A stretch of 64,000 nucleotides of DNA from Euzebya rosea (GCF_003073135.1 NZ_PGDQ01000012.1:124001-188000); one strand, 5' to 3'. Shown: positions 49,158 through 57,565, counted from the stretch's first letter. Notes: a model not told the origin generated them from the letters alone. Translations and numbers: made by a program.

Positions 49158-50616
49158 GGTTGGCCGGGCCGTGGCGCACGTCCCCGTCGTGCTCGAACCG
49201 GCTGCCGTGCAACGGGCAGTCCCACGTGCGGTCGCCGTCGTTCCACGTGACGATGCCGCCGAGGTGGGGGCAGATGGCCCGGTTGTCGTGGCGTTCGCCG
49301 TCCACCCGGCAGGACGCGACGACGTCGACGCCCCTGCGGCCGACGACCCCGTCGCCCTCGGCCAGCTCGTCGGGCACGCGCTTCAGCACCGCGCCGGCCC
49401 AGCCGCCGGTCATGTGCGTGCCGACCTTGGCGTTGGCCTGCACGACGGTCCTCGCGCCGGACAGGTCCGGCAGCCGGCGGGGATGGACTGCCCGGTCGAA
49501 CGGGGTCGGCGCCTCGCCGAGGATCGCCCGCGAGACGGTGGCGGCGCAGGCGGCGCCGAGGGTGAACCCCCACTTGGACATGCCGGTGATGACGAAGCTG
49601 CCGTCGCCGACGCGGTTGAGGGGACCGGCGAACGGCAGCCGGTCGGGCGACATGAAGTCCATCGCGCTCCAGCGGGCAACGACGTCGCCGACGCCGTCGA
49701 GGTTGTCGCGTGCCCACGACTCCAGCGCCGTGTATCGCTGGCTGGTCAGCCCTCCGGCGCCGGTGCGGTGGGGTTGTCCACCGACCAGCACCAGCCGATC
49801 GTCCGGCGTGGCGCCGGGCACCCACCGGATCGACACCTTGGGGTCGCCGGTGGTGATCAGCATGTCCCCGCCCTCGCCCGGGTGCCGCATGGCCACGAGG
49901 TAGCTGGACTCCGGCTCGCAGAGGGCGAAGTAGCCCCCGCGGTCGAAGACGGGCATGCCGGTGGCGACGACCACGTGGGCGGCCCGGACCGTGCGGTTGC
50001 CGAACCGGACGATCCTGCCACCGGGGGCCGGCAGCAGGCCGGTCGCCCGGGTGTGCTCGGCGACCGTGACCGCGTCGGTCAGCTCGGCGCGCATGCGTCC
50101 GGCCAGCGCGACGGGGTCGACCTGTCCCTGCCCGGTCAGGCGCATGCCACGGTGCGGGTCCGGCCAGTCGTCGGAGGCGCTGTCGAGGACGTCCAGGCCC
50201 GCCTGTCGTGCGGCGTCGATCTCCTCCCCGAGCTGCTGGCGTTCGTCGGCGTCGCGGGCGACCGTGACGGCGTCGCGTGGCTGCCAGACGTCGCCGGCGA
50301 GCTCGCGGAGCCAGCCGAGGGCCTCGGTGTTTGCCTCGGCGTAGGCCCGTGCGGTCTCGGGCCCGTGCCGGTCGGCGAGGTCGGCGTAGATGGTCTGGTG
50401 CAGGGCCGTGACCTTGCTGTTGCTGCGGCCCGTCACGCCGCCGCCGACGACATCGGCGGTGGCCAGCAGTGTCCGCACGCCGGCGCGGCCGAGCCGTACG
50501 GCGGTCGACAGGCCGGCGATGCCCGCGCCGATGACGACGACCTGCACGCGGTCCGGCAGCGCCGGCGGTGCCGACGGGGTGGGGTGGCTGGTCCAGACGG
50601 GGTCGTGGCTGCTCAT
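49144..50616 (-). CDS. FAD-dependent oxidoreductase with C-terminal Rieske [2Fe-2S] domain
   Basis: A 490-residue protein. An N-terminal DAO-type FAD domain (VQVVVIGAGIAGLSTAVRLGRAG at about 25-47) ends near residue 395. The Rieske domain follows with ICPHLGG and WDCPLHGSRF giving the Cys-x-His and Cys-x2-His ligands. The layout matches actinobacterial 'FAD-dependent oxidoreductase/Rieske' proteins of unknown substrate. It overlaps the sulfotransferase gene by four bases (ATGA) and is the last gene of this operon. It may oxidise an amine or deliver electrons to a partner oxygenase; not determinable here. Confidence 0.87.
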   Translation of the reverse strand: MSSHDPVWTSHPTPSAPPALPDRVQVVVIGAGIAGLSTAVRLGRAGVRTLLATADVVGGGVTGRSNSKVTALHQTIYADLADRHGPETARAYAEANTEALGWLRELAGDVWQPRDAVTVARDADERQQLGEEIDAARQAGLDVLDSASDDWPDPHRGMRLTGQGQVDPVALAGRMRAELTDAVTVAEHTRATGLLPAPGGRIVRFGNRTVRAAHVVVATGMPVFDRGGYFALCEPESSYLVAMRHPGEGGDMLITTGDPKVSIRWVPGATPDDRLVLVGGQPHRTGAGGLTSQRYTALESWARDNLDGVGDVVARWSAMDFMSPDRLPFAGPLNRVGDGSFVITGMSKWGFTLGAACAATVSRAILGEAPTPFDRAVHPRRLPDLSGARTVVQANAKVGTHMTGGWAGAVLKRVPDELAEGDGVVGRRGVDVVASCRVDGERHDNRAICPHLGGIVTWNDGDRTWDCPLHGSRFEHDGDVRHGPANRPLG

Positions 50617-51449
50617 CGGTGGGTGGTCCTGACTGCGGGGGGACGGGGGCCGGTGGCGCCGTGTGGCCGCGGGCCGGGGATGCGCTGCAGGCGGTGGCGG
50701 GCGTCGGCGCAGCGGCGGCACCCTCGGGTTGCCTGCTCCCAGCGCTCCAGCACCTGGGCGGTCGCCTGGTCGCGCTGGGGGCGAAGTGCCGTCGTGGCCG
50801 TCGCACCGAGCAGGTCGACGTCGAGGCGGTCGGCGATGTCGCCGATCAGCCGCAGGGGTCGCGGGGACCAGCGTTCGTAGGCGGCCTCGATCCAGGGGAT
50901 CTCGTCCAGCGAGAGGCGTCGGCGCCAGGTCTGCTCCTCGTCGTGCTTGCGGTCGTGCAGCTCGCTGATGCGGTCGATGTCGGCGGCGGCGGGGTCGATG
51001 GGCTGCACGGCACGTTCGGCGCGGCTGGACCACTCGCCGGTGACCTCGGCCCGCCACTGCGAGACGGCAGCCGCGACCTTGTCCTCGCGGGTCAGCAGGA
51101 CCGCCAGCGGGTCGGGCATCGCCCGCAGGCCGACGCCCTCGGTGACCCGGTCGACCTCGGCGAGCTGGTCGGCCATGATCTTGGCGGCGAAGACGCCGTT
51201 GCGGGTCGTCCCGTCGTGCAGGACGCGATGGAGGAAGGTCGACAGGTCGACGTCGTCGGGGAAGTTCCACGCGCGGAGGAACGTGTGGCGTGCCTGGGGC
51301 AGGAAGAACTCCTTGGGATACCCGAGCCGGTCGGTCGTGGTCAGCAGGTCGCACAGCATGGTGGTACCGACCCGCTGCACGCCGCAGAGGAGCAGTGATC
51401 GGGACGGTCGTGTGGACCCCGAGCGGCGGGTCTCGACGTGGCGGATCAC
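50613..51449 (-). CDS. Stf0-family sulfotransferase
   Basis: A 278-residue PAPS-dependent sulfotransferase. The 5'-phosphosulfate loop is LLCGVQRVGTTMLCDLL (about 20-36) and is followed by GYPKEFFLPQ, where Stf0 proteins have a conserved Glu. Another landmark is FAAKIMADQL. The family includes mycobacterial trehalose 2-sulfotransferase. RVGTT replaces the more common RSGST. The GTG start overlaps the glycosyltransferase stop (GTGA). The obvious proposal is that it sulfates the sugar added by the adjacent glycosyltransferase. Confidence 0.85.
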   Translation of the reverse strand: MIRHVETRRSGSTRPSRSLLLCGVQRVGTTMLCDLLTTTDRLGYPKEFFLPQARHTFLRAWNFPDDVDLSTFLHRVLHDGTTRNGVFAAKIMADQLAEVDRVTEGVGLRAMPDPLAVLLTREDKVAAAVSQWRAEVTGEWSSRAERAVQPIDPAAADIDRISELHDRKHDEEQTWRRRLSLDEIPWIEAAYERWSPRPLRLIGDIADRLDVDLLGATATTALRPQRDQATAQVLERWEQATRGCRRCADARHRLQRIPGPRPHGATGPRPPAVRTTHR

Positions 51450-52609
51450 GAGGCCGCTGCGGCGGTCGGCACGGGCGCGCCGGCGCGGGTCAGGTCGATG
51501 ACGCGTTCGCCGTCGTCCGGCGGGCCGTCGTCGCCGGTCGGGTCGGGCCGGGTCGTGGTGTCGGCGGGTTCGGCGAGCCGTGCGATCGCCCGCCGGTAGA
51601 CGGCCTCGTGGGCGCGGGCGATGTCCAGTCGCTGCGCGTCGCGCCAGCGGGGCTGGGCCGGCCGGGGCCGGCTGCCGTGGCGAAGGCGATCGATCACGCC
51701 GGCCAGGGCGTCGCGGTCGGGACGTCCCTCGGCGTCGGTGTGCAGGGGAAGGACCCGGGGCGGTGGGTGCTGGTCGACGATCGGCATGTGCGCGGGGGCG
51801 GCCACCGGCGTGCCGAGGTCGACGCAGGCCTCGGCCCAGCCCGAGTGGGTTCCGAGCCGGTAGGGCAGCACGACCAGGTCCACGTCGGAGAGGTACCGCC
51901 AGAGGTCGGCGTCGTCGAGCCAGCCGGTGTGGTGGAACGCCACGCGCGGATGGGACGCGGCGGCGGCCAGGTGGCGGTACTCCTCCGGCGCGCTGTCGAC
52001 CAGGTCGGGGGCGACGTCGAGCCTGAGGTGCACGTCGGCACGGTCCGCCATGACGTCGAGGACGGCGTCGACGAACGGTCGGGCGTCGATGCCGACCCGC
52101 TGGTCCTTGCCGTGGATGGCCACGGTGAAGGTGTCGCGTCGTGGTCGGACGGTGGCCGCGATCGTGTCGAGGTCGGCGACGTGGGGGTGGGGGATGACGG
52201 TCGCGCGGCGACCGGTGCGCTGGCGGACCCGGTCGGCGGCGGCGTGGGTCAGGGTGATGACCTCGTCGGCGGTGCGGCACAGGAACGCGACCTGTCGATG
52301 GTGGCGCTCCTGGTCGGCGACGTGGGGGTTGTCCAGGTCGTGGACGGTGTACACGAGGGGGATGCGGTGAGCGGCGAGGGCAGCCCGCCACTGGCGCCAG
52401 TCCCGGTCGGCGACGTCGCCGAACCCGAAGTGCACGTGCGCCACGTCGACGCCCTCGGCGTGCACCTGCACCCATTCCGCCGTGATCATCTGCGTGGCCC
52501 GGTACGTCTCGGCCGGGGTGGCGACGCGAGCCACCGGAACCGCCGGGTGCGCCAGATGGCGCGTGTAGACGTGGCGGGCGGGAACGGAGGCGACGACGAG
52601 CGGCTGCAT
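51446..52609 (-). CDS. Glycosyltransferase, GT4-like (GT-B fold)
   Basis: A 387-residue enzyme. The N-terminal Rossmann half has VVASVPARHVYTRHL and DVAHVHFGFGDVADRDWRQW; a VIPHPHVADL strand links to the C-terminal half with FTVAIHGKDQRVG and the nucleotide-sugar region YLSDVDLVVLPYRLGTHSGWAEACVDLGTPVAA, which holds the Glu of GT4 enzymes. The start at MQPLVVASVP is chosen; the frame is open a little further upstream. It overlaps the sulfotransferase gene by four bases and starts 73 bases after the M50 gene. Donor and acceptor are unknown. Confidence 0.83.
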   Translation of the reverse strand: MQPLVVASVPARHVYTRHLAHPAVPVARVATPAETYRATQMITAEWVQVHAEGVDVAHVHFGFGDVADRDWRQWRAALAAHRIPLVYTVHDLDNPHVADQERHHRQVAFLCRTADEVITLTHAAADRVRQRTGRRATVIPHPHVADLDTIAATVRPRRDTFTVAIHGKDQRVGIDARPFVDAVLDVMADRADVHLRLDVAPDLVDSAPEEYRHLAAAASHPRVAFHHTGWLDDADLWRYLSDVDLVVLPYRLGTHSGWAEACVDLGTPVAAPAHMPIVDQHPPPRVLPLHTDAEGRPDRDALAGVIDRLRHGSRPRPAQPRWRDAQRLDIARAHEAVYRRAIARLAEPADTTTRPDPTGDDGPPDDGERVIDLTRAGAPVPTAAAAS

Positions 52610-52682
52610 GGGCCCAAGCGATACCCCTGTTCCGGGGGCGTTCACACCACGGGCCACGGCCGCGTGGGGGTCGCCTGGCGGA

Positions 52683-55340
52683 TCACATGGCCACCCGCTC
52701 GCCCGACGTGGAGGGCGTGTCGGCGGTCACGACGAGCCCCTGTCGTCCGAGCGGCGCGACTGGAGGCGGGTCGGCGACCGTCGGGGCCGGGGACGACTCC
52801 GCCGTGCCGGGCTCCTCGCTCGCCGTGGGTACTTCGGATGCCACCTCGTCCGCCACGACCGGCTCGTCCGGGGACACATGCACGTCACCCACGAGGGGGT
52901 CCGCGGACGGGATGGGCTCCTCGGACGGGACGGGCTCCTCGATCGGGACGGGCTGCTCGATCGGGACGGGCTGCTCGATCGGGACGGGCTGCTCGGACGG
53001 GAGTGGCGCGAGGTCGTCGGCGAGCTCGGGGGCCTCCATCGGGACTCGGCGCTCGACCGGTCCGGCGGACGCCGTCGTCTCGACCGGCTCCAGCGGTCCG
53101 GCCGACTGCATCGAGGCTGCCGGCTCTCCGGGATCGGTCGACGCGGTCGATGCGCCCCGGCGGCCGATGGGGCCGGCGGGCTGCAGCGTGCCGTCGCCAC
53201 GTCGCTCGGCGTAGGTGGGTCCGGCGACCGACTCGGGGTCGTCCGGGTCCGCGGGCAGCTCCACGCCCAGGGTGGTCAGGATCTCGTCCTGCAGTCGGAC
53301 GAGCTCGCCGTGCACGACCTCCAGCGAGGCCGACTCGACGGTGGACTGCAGGGCGTCGACCTGCGCCCACAACGCCTCGATGGCCTCCATGGTCTCCACC
53401 GACGGCATCTCCTCCAGCGTCACCATCATCTGCACGGCCAGGGCCTCGGTGGTGCAGCCGACGCAGACGTGGTTGACCGCCACGGCCTGGTTGTTCGGGA
53501 CGGCCACGTCCACTCGTCCGGTCGCGAGGAGCACCTGGAACGCCACGGCCCGGCTGCTGCAGCCGACGCAGCTGGCGGCGGCGTAGGCGACGTTGTGCTC
53601 GTCGACCACGGACTGGTCGTCGAGCCACTGCAGCTGGGCGACGAAGTCGGTGATGGACGTGCCGTCCACGGTGTTGACGGCCAGCACCACGTTGTCGCCG
53701 GGCCGAGCGTCAGCCGGCGGATCGAAGGGGAAGGGCCACGCGTCGACGGACGCCACCACCACTGCAGCGGTCGGCTGGGCCGTGCCCGCCCGATCCCCGC
53801 GGAGGGACGCCAGCCGCTCGCCCGACAGCACCAGCCAGCGGGCGGTCTGGTCCGCCAGCGGACGGGACTCGGGTACGGCGTGTTCGGTGGCGGCCGGTTC
53901 CACGGCCACCGTCCAGCGGTCGGGATCGATCGTGGCCGGGGTCGTGGCGGCTGCCCGGGGCAGGGGCAGGGAGGACGCCAGCATCGGACCGGCTGGCTGG
54001 GGCGCGGGCATCCAGCTGGTCGTGGTCGCCAGCAGCAACCCGAGCACGGCCACGCTGGCCAGGCCACGGGCGGCGGGACGTCCCTCGGTGGCGCCCCACA
54101 GGGCGGTTGCGCTGCGAGTCGACACCCGGCCGAGCAGGTAGACCATGCCGAGCGGCACCAGCCCGACGGTCAGGATGGCCACTGCGCCGAGGGCCACCCG
54201 CACGCCGTCGCCGGCGCCGAGGTTGGTTCGCAGCTGCGTCACGTGGAACGCGATGCTCTCCCCCGCCGACGCCAGCACGGACGGCAGCCCGATGACGGCG
54301 AGGACCAGCAGGGCCAGCAACGACGGGACGACGAGCAGGACCCAGCCGGTGACGACGGCCCGGACCCACGGGCGCAGCGCCTGCTGGGATCCGTCGCCGC
54401 GGCCGACGACGCCGAGCAGGATCGGCTTGATGCGGGCGAACAGGTCGGGCACGCCGGTCAGGTCCGCGAGGATGTGGTACCCGTCGAACCGCACGAGGGG
54501 GATCAGCTGCCGCAGCATCTGCAGCAGCTGGACGGGGAGGAGGACCAGGAGGGCGTCCTGGCGGGTGACCCCCCAGGCGGCGACGGCGCCGACGGCGAAC
54601 AGGACGTTGAAGTACAGCCCGCCGAGGTCGACCCGCAGCCGTCCTCGCTTGTCCAGGCGGTAGGAGTCGGTCACGTCTGTCCAGAAGACCGGCCAGACCA
54701 GGTACAGCGCGGCGCCCATCGCGCCGGGGGTGGCGCCGCCGTAGCGGCAGGCCGCGGCATGGCCCAGCTCGTGGAACGCCGCGGACACCACGGTGCTGGC
54801 GATGACCAGCAGCAGCATCTCGGGGCGCTGGAGCACGTCGTCCAGCGCCATGCCGAGGCCACGGTCGACCATCACCCACCAGGTCATCAGGGCGAACGTC
54901 ACGAGGACGGGCACGACCGCCCACCAGGCGAACAGCCAGGCGAACGGACGGACCAGCCACTGGGTGACCCTCGGGTTGCTGACGACCAGCCGCCACCGCA
55001 GGCCGAGCAGCGGGTTGCTGCGCCGCGGGGTCGGCTGGCTGCCGTCGGGACGGACCAGCAGCCCGGCCGGCGCCAGCTTCTCCGTGGCCAGGTACTGCAC
55101 GTCGTCGGCCGTGACCGGCCGGACGATCCGATCGGCCACCACCGCCGCCACCTCGTCCCAGGAGCGCTGGCCGTCGATCGCGGACAGCACCTCGTACAGC
55201 AGCGGGCTGAGCTGCACGGTCTGGCCGTCGACACGACGGACGAGCAGGGGCGGGCGGACGTACCCCGACCCCTGCATGGGGCCGAGGAGGGCGACCCCCG
55301 ACGCACGTTCGGGCGGTCGGGGGGTGGCGGTGGTGGTCAT
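52683..55340 (-). CDS. PqqD-like/M50 membrane zinc metalloprotease with paired CxxC domain and repeat tail
   Basis: An 885-residue polytopic protein. Residues about 25-95 form a PqqD-like winged domain (QLSPLLYEVLSAIDGQRSWDEVAAVV). A membrane M50 protease follows: HELGH at 190-194 in VVSAAFHELGHAAACRYGG and the third-ligand region LVRFDGYHILADLTGVP, with at least eight more helices to about 465. A duplicated extracytoplasmic unit has CVGC near 591 and CVGC near 625, each followed by xxxAxxxQ. The tail contains PVPIEQ/PVPIEE hexapeptide repeats and ends without a known sorting motif. This matches actinobacterial 'putative peptide zinc metalloprotease' proteins. It follows a repeat protein by 22 bases and probably processes or exports it (inference). 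Confidence 0.88.
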   Translation of the reverse strand: MTTTATPRPPERASGVALLGPMQGSGYVRPPLLVRRVDGQTVQLSPLLYEVLSAIDGQRSWDEVAAVVADRIVRPVTADDVQYLATEKLAPAGLLVRPDGSQPTPRRSNPLLGLRWRLVVSNPRVTQWLVRPFAWLFAWWAVVPVLVTFALMTWWVMVDRGLGMALDDVLQRPEMLLLVIASTVVSAAFHELGHAAACRYGGATPGAMGAALYLVWPVFWTDVTDSYRLDKRGRLRVDLGGLYFNVLFAVGAVAAWGVTRQDALLVLLPVQLLQMLRQLIPLVRFDGYHILADLTGVPDLFARIKPILLGVVGRGDGSQQALRPWVRAVVTGWVLLVVPSLLALLVLAVIGLPSVLASAGESIAFHVTQLRTNLGAGDGVRVALGAVAILTVGLVPLGMVYLLGRVSTRSATALWGATEGRPAARGLASVAVLGLLLATTTSWMPAPQPAGPMLASSLPLPRAAATTPATIDPDRWTVAVEPAATEHAVPESRPLADQTARWLVLSGERLASLRGDRAGTAQPTAAVVVASVDAWPFPFDPPADARPGDNVVLAVNTVDGTSITDFVAQLQWLDDQSVVDEHNVAYAAASCVGCSSRAVAFQVLLATGRVDVAVPNNQAVAVNHVCVGCTTEALAVQMMVTLEEMPSVETMEAIEALWAQVDALQSTVESASLEVVHGELVRLQDEILTTLGVELPADPDDPESVAGPTYAERRGDGTLQPAGPIGRRGASTASTDPGEPAASMQSAGPLEPVETTASAGPVERRVPMEAPELADDLAPLPSEQPVPIEQPVPIEQPVPIEEPVPSEEPIPSADPLVGDVHVSPDEPVVADEVASEVPTASEEPGTAESSPAPTVADPPPVAPLGRQGLVVTADTPSTSGERVAM
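52905..52994. repeat. Five tandem 18-base units coding hexapeptide repeats
   Basis: Units start at 52905, 52923, 52941, 52959 and 52977; the last three are identical, GATCGGGACGGGCTGCTC. On the minus strand they encode PVPIEQ/PVPIEE/PVPSEE/PIPSAD-like hexapeptides in the tail of the M50 protein. The nearly perfect DNA identity suggests recent slippage expansion. Confidence 0.8.
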
Positions 55341-55362
55341 CGGAGGCGCAGCGGGGACGGTG

Positions 55363-56193
55363 CTACTGCAGGACCTCGGCGTCCTGGTCGGCAACAGCCT
55401 CGGCCACGACGTCGTCCAGGTTCTGGGTGATGATGGCGGTCTGGTCGGTGACCGCGGTGGCCTGGGAGGCGACGGCGCCGATGTTGGCCGACACCGCAGC
55501 CGTGATCGGGGCAGCGACGTTGGCGTTGGCCGCGATGGCGCCGGCAACCGGAGCGGCCAGGGCCGCGTCGAGGTTGGCGTTGACGTCGACGTTCAGCAGG
55601 CCGTCCTGGAGCAAGTTGCTCGTGTCGAGCTGACCGACGGCATCGGTCACGGCACCGCCGAGCTCCTCGGCCGCTTCGCCCACGACATCGGTCAGGTCGC
55701 CCGCCGCGTCGGTCACCCCGTCGGTGACGTCCCCGGTCGTGTCGGTGACGTCCCCGACCGCGTCGGTCACGGGATCGGTCACGTCGCCGGTCGCAGGCTG
55801 CACGACGTCGAAGCTGCGCGGGGCCACCATGCCGCCGTCGGCCCCGCCGCTCGTGCCGCCGCCGGTCTGGTCGACCACGGCCGACTGGGGCGCCTGGGCC
55901 GAGGCCTCCCCGGAGATGGTCTGCTCGATCGTGGCGTTCTGGCTGCCCATGGACTGCGAGATCGAGTCGACGGTCAGGACGTCGGCGGCGACCGCAGCGT
56001 CGATCGGGGCTGCCACGTTGGCGTTCGCTGCCACGGCCAGGTCGATCGGGGCGGCCAGGTCCAGCATCAGGTCGAGGTCGACGTTGAGGTTCAGCAGGGA
56101 CAGCACCTCCTTGTCGGGAAGCGGCTGGGCCAGCTCGGCGTCCAGCTCGGCGCGGGAGAGGCGTGCGCCCTGTGCGGGCAGGCGGTCGTGCAT
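55363..56193 (-). CDS. Ala/Asn/Asp-rich repeat protein paired with M50 protease
   Basis: A 276-residue, Cys-free, very acidic protein with no classical signal peptide. An N-terminal leader-like part (MHDRLPAQGARLSRAELDAE, then LPDKEVLSLLNLNVDLDLML) is followed by two similar blocks: LAVAANANVAAPIDAAVAAD (about 50-75) and IAANANVAAPITAAVSANIG (about 210-235), each followed by QxAxIxQ-like segments. Between them lies a DVTDPVTDAVGDVTDTTGDV heptad-like repeat. AGGAG seven bases upstream fixes the start. Similar proteins sit next to M50/PqqD-domain proteins in other actinobacteria as far as I recall, without known function. I propose it is the substrate or structural product of this operon. Confidence 0.72.
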   Translation of the reverse strand: MHDRLPAQGARLSRAELDAELAQPLPDKEVLSLLNLNVDLDLMLDLAAPIDLAVAANANVAAPIDAAVAADVLTVDSISQSMGSQNATIEQTISGEASAQAPQSAVVDQTGGGTSGGADGGMVAPRSFDVVQPATGDVTDPVTDAVGDVTDTTGDVTDGVTDAAGDLTDVVGEAAEELGGAVTDAVGQLDTSNLLQDGLLNVDVNANLDAALAAPVAGAIAANANVAAPITAAVSANIGAVASQATAVTDQTAIITQNLDDVVAEAVADQDAEVLQ

Positions 56194-56340
56194 GGTTGTG
56201 CTCCTCGTGTTCGGACATGCCGACGGGGAAGCGACCCCGTTCGTCTCGTCGCGCACCCGCCGGTCGGCGAGCGCGGGAACCGGATACCCGCCGGCGCGGG
56301 CGGGCTAACTAGTCGATACGGGTGATGGTCACCGACATGG

Positions 56341-56370
56341 CCGAGGGCAGCCCGGCTGGGCTGCCCTCGG
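56341..56370 (-). terminator. Strong hairpin terminator
   Basis: CCGAGGGCAGCCC and GGGCTGCCCTCGG form a perfect 13-pair stem with a GGCT loop, 17 bases beyond the stop of the single-helix protein gene. It separates that gene from the repeat-protein/M50 operon, which therefore probably has its own promoter in the 150 bases that follow. Confidence 0.7.
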
Positions 56371-56386
56371 ATCCACGAGCTGATGG

Positions 56387-56827
56387 TCAGCGCTGGCAGA
56401 AGAGGATGGCGTCCTCACCCTCGCCTTCCTGGACCAGGCACGGCACCCCGTCGACGAGGACCGGGTCATCGCCGCCCTGGCTCTGCAGGGTGATGGTGTT
56501 GACCAGGACCAGCAGGAACGTGAGGGCGCTCAGCCCCGCGATGACCAGCAGGAGCTTGGCCCGGTTGTCCGGTTCGCGAAGGTCCTTGACGACGTCGGGT
56601 GTCCGGGCGTGTTCGTCACGCGCCTCGTGGCGATCGCCGAACCGGTGGCCGTCGTCGACGCGGTCGTCGGTGTACGGAGCCCGGTCGGCCACCTCGGTCC
56701 GCGGCAGCGGCACGGTCCGGGCCGCGCGGGCCCGGGCCACGGGGTCTGCCGGGTCGTCCGTCCGCTCGACCCGGAGCGGGTCGTCGGTCTCGCCGAGCGA
56801 ACTGTTGGGGCCGTGGATGCTGCTCAT
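56387..56827 (-). CDS. Hypothetical single-pass membrane protein with C-terminal Cys pair
   Basis: I do not recognise this 146-residue protein. Residues 1-90 are hydrophilic and highly charged (ADRAPYTDDRVDDGHRFGDR). A membrane helix covers about 92-112 (LLLVIAGLSALTFLLVLVNTI), and the short exported tail has two Cys (DGVPCLVQEGEGEDAILFCQ) that could form a disulfide. GGAGGGAA upstream supports the ATG. It lies upstream of the M50 operon on the same strand but behind a strong terminator, and is divergent from osmC. Confidence 0.65.
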   Translation of the reverse strand: MSSIHGPNSSLGETDDPLRVERTDDPADPVARARAARTVPLPRTEVADRAPYTDDRVDDGHRFGDRHEARDEHARTPDVVKDLREPDNRAKLLLVIAGLSALTFLLVLVNTITLQSQGGDDPVLVDGVPCLVQEGEGEDAILFCQR

Positions 56828-56981
56828 GTCGTGTTCCCTCCCGTGCTGTCGAACCCCTGATGAGCTCGTGGGTCGAAGCTCTTCCCCCTTGGACCCGTCC
56901 CCAACCCGGGGCGGCCCCCACGCGAGGGCAGTGCATCGTTCGTGTCCGTGCGCACGGGCGGTCGGGTGTGTGGTGGGATCG

Positions 56982-57009
56982 TTCGGGTACCACGATCGAC
57001 GTACCCGAA
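56982..57009. promoter_or_regulatory. Nine-base inverted repeat upstream of osmC-like gene
   Basis: TTCGGGTAC-N10-GTACCCGAA is a perfect inverted repeat whose centre lies about 50 bases upstream of the OsmC start. A further half-site-like CATACCCGAC follows at 57013-57022. It is a strong candidate operator for a dimeric regulator. Confidence 0.55.
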
Positions 57010-57045
57010 GCGCATACCCGACTCGACGAAGGAATGGGATCGCAG

Positions 57046-57474
57046 ATGACCGACCGCACCGCACGCACCGAATGGGAGGGCGGCCTCGCCAAGGGAAAGG
57101 GCCGCACCGAGTTCGCGTCCTCCGGCATCGGCACGTTCGACGTGTCCTGGCCCGCCCGCGCGGAGTCGCCCAACGGCATGACCAGCCCCGAGGAGATGCT
57201 CGCGGCGGCGCACAGCTCCTGCTACTCCATGGCGCTGTCCAACGAGATCAGCAAGGCCGGTGGCACCCCGGAGAACATCGAGACACGCGCCACGGTCACC
57301 TTCGACACCAACGCGGTGAAGATCACCACGGTCGCCCTCACCGTCCGCGCACGGGTCGACGGGCTGGACGCAGAGGGGTTCGAGGCGGCAGCCCAGGCCG
57401 CGAAGAACGGCTGCCCCGTCTCGCAGCTGTTCGCCGGGAACGCCGAGATCACGCTCGACGCCGCCCTGTCCTGA
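57046..57474 (+). CDS. OsmC/Ohr-family peroxide-stress protein
   Basis: A 142-residue OsmC-type hydroperoxide reductase. Both catalytic Cys are present, one in AAAHSSCYSMALSNEI and one in AKNGCPVSQLF, with the conserved Arg region near the N-terminus (GLAKGKGRTEF). It reduces organic hydroperoxides using lipoyl or thiol donors in known members. The ATG of MTDRTART is chosen; an ATG 12 bases upstream is too close to AAGGA. A perfect inverted repeat upstream suggests regulation. It is divergent from the single-helix protein and convergent with the chemoreceptor gene. Confidence 0.9.
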   Translation: MTDRTARTEWEGGLAKGKGRTEFASSGIGTFDVSWPARAESPNGMTSPEEMLAAAHSSCYSMALSNEISKAGGTPENIETRATVTFDTNAVKITTVALTVRARVDGLDAEGFEAAAQAAKNGCPVSQLFAGNAEITLDAALS

Positions 57475-57497
57475 CCTGACCGCGGGGTCCTGACACA

Positions 57498-57533
57498 CGA
57501 ACCGCCCGGTGCCGTCGTGGCCCGGGCGGTTCG
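57498..57533. terminator. Bidirectional hairpin between osmC and chemoreceptor genes
   Basis: CGAACCGCCCGG and CCGGGCGGTTCG form a perfect 12-pair stem around a 12-base loop in the gap between two convergent genes. Confidence 0.65.
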
Positions 57534-57565
57534 ATCGTCAGCGTCGCGTGTCGGTTCGTATGCGG

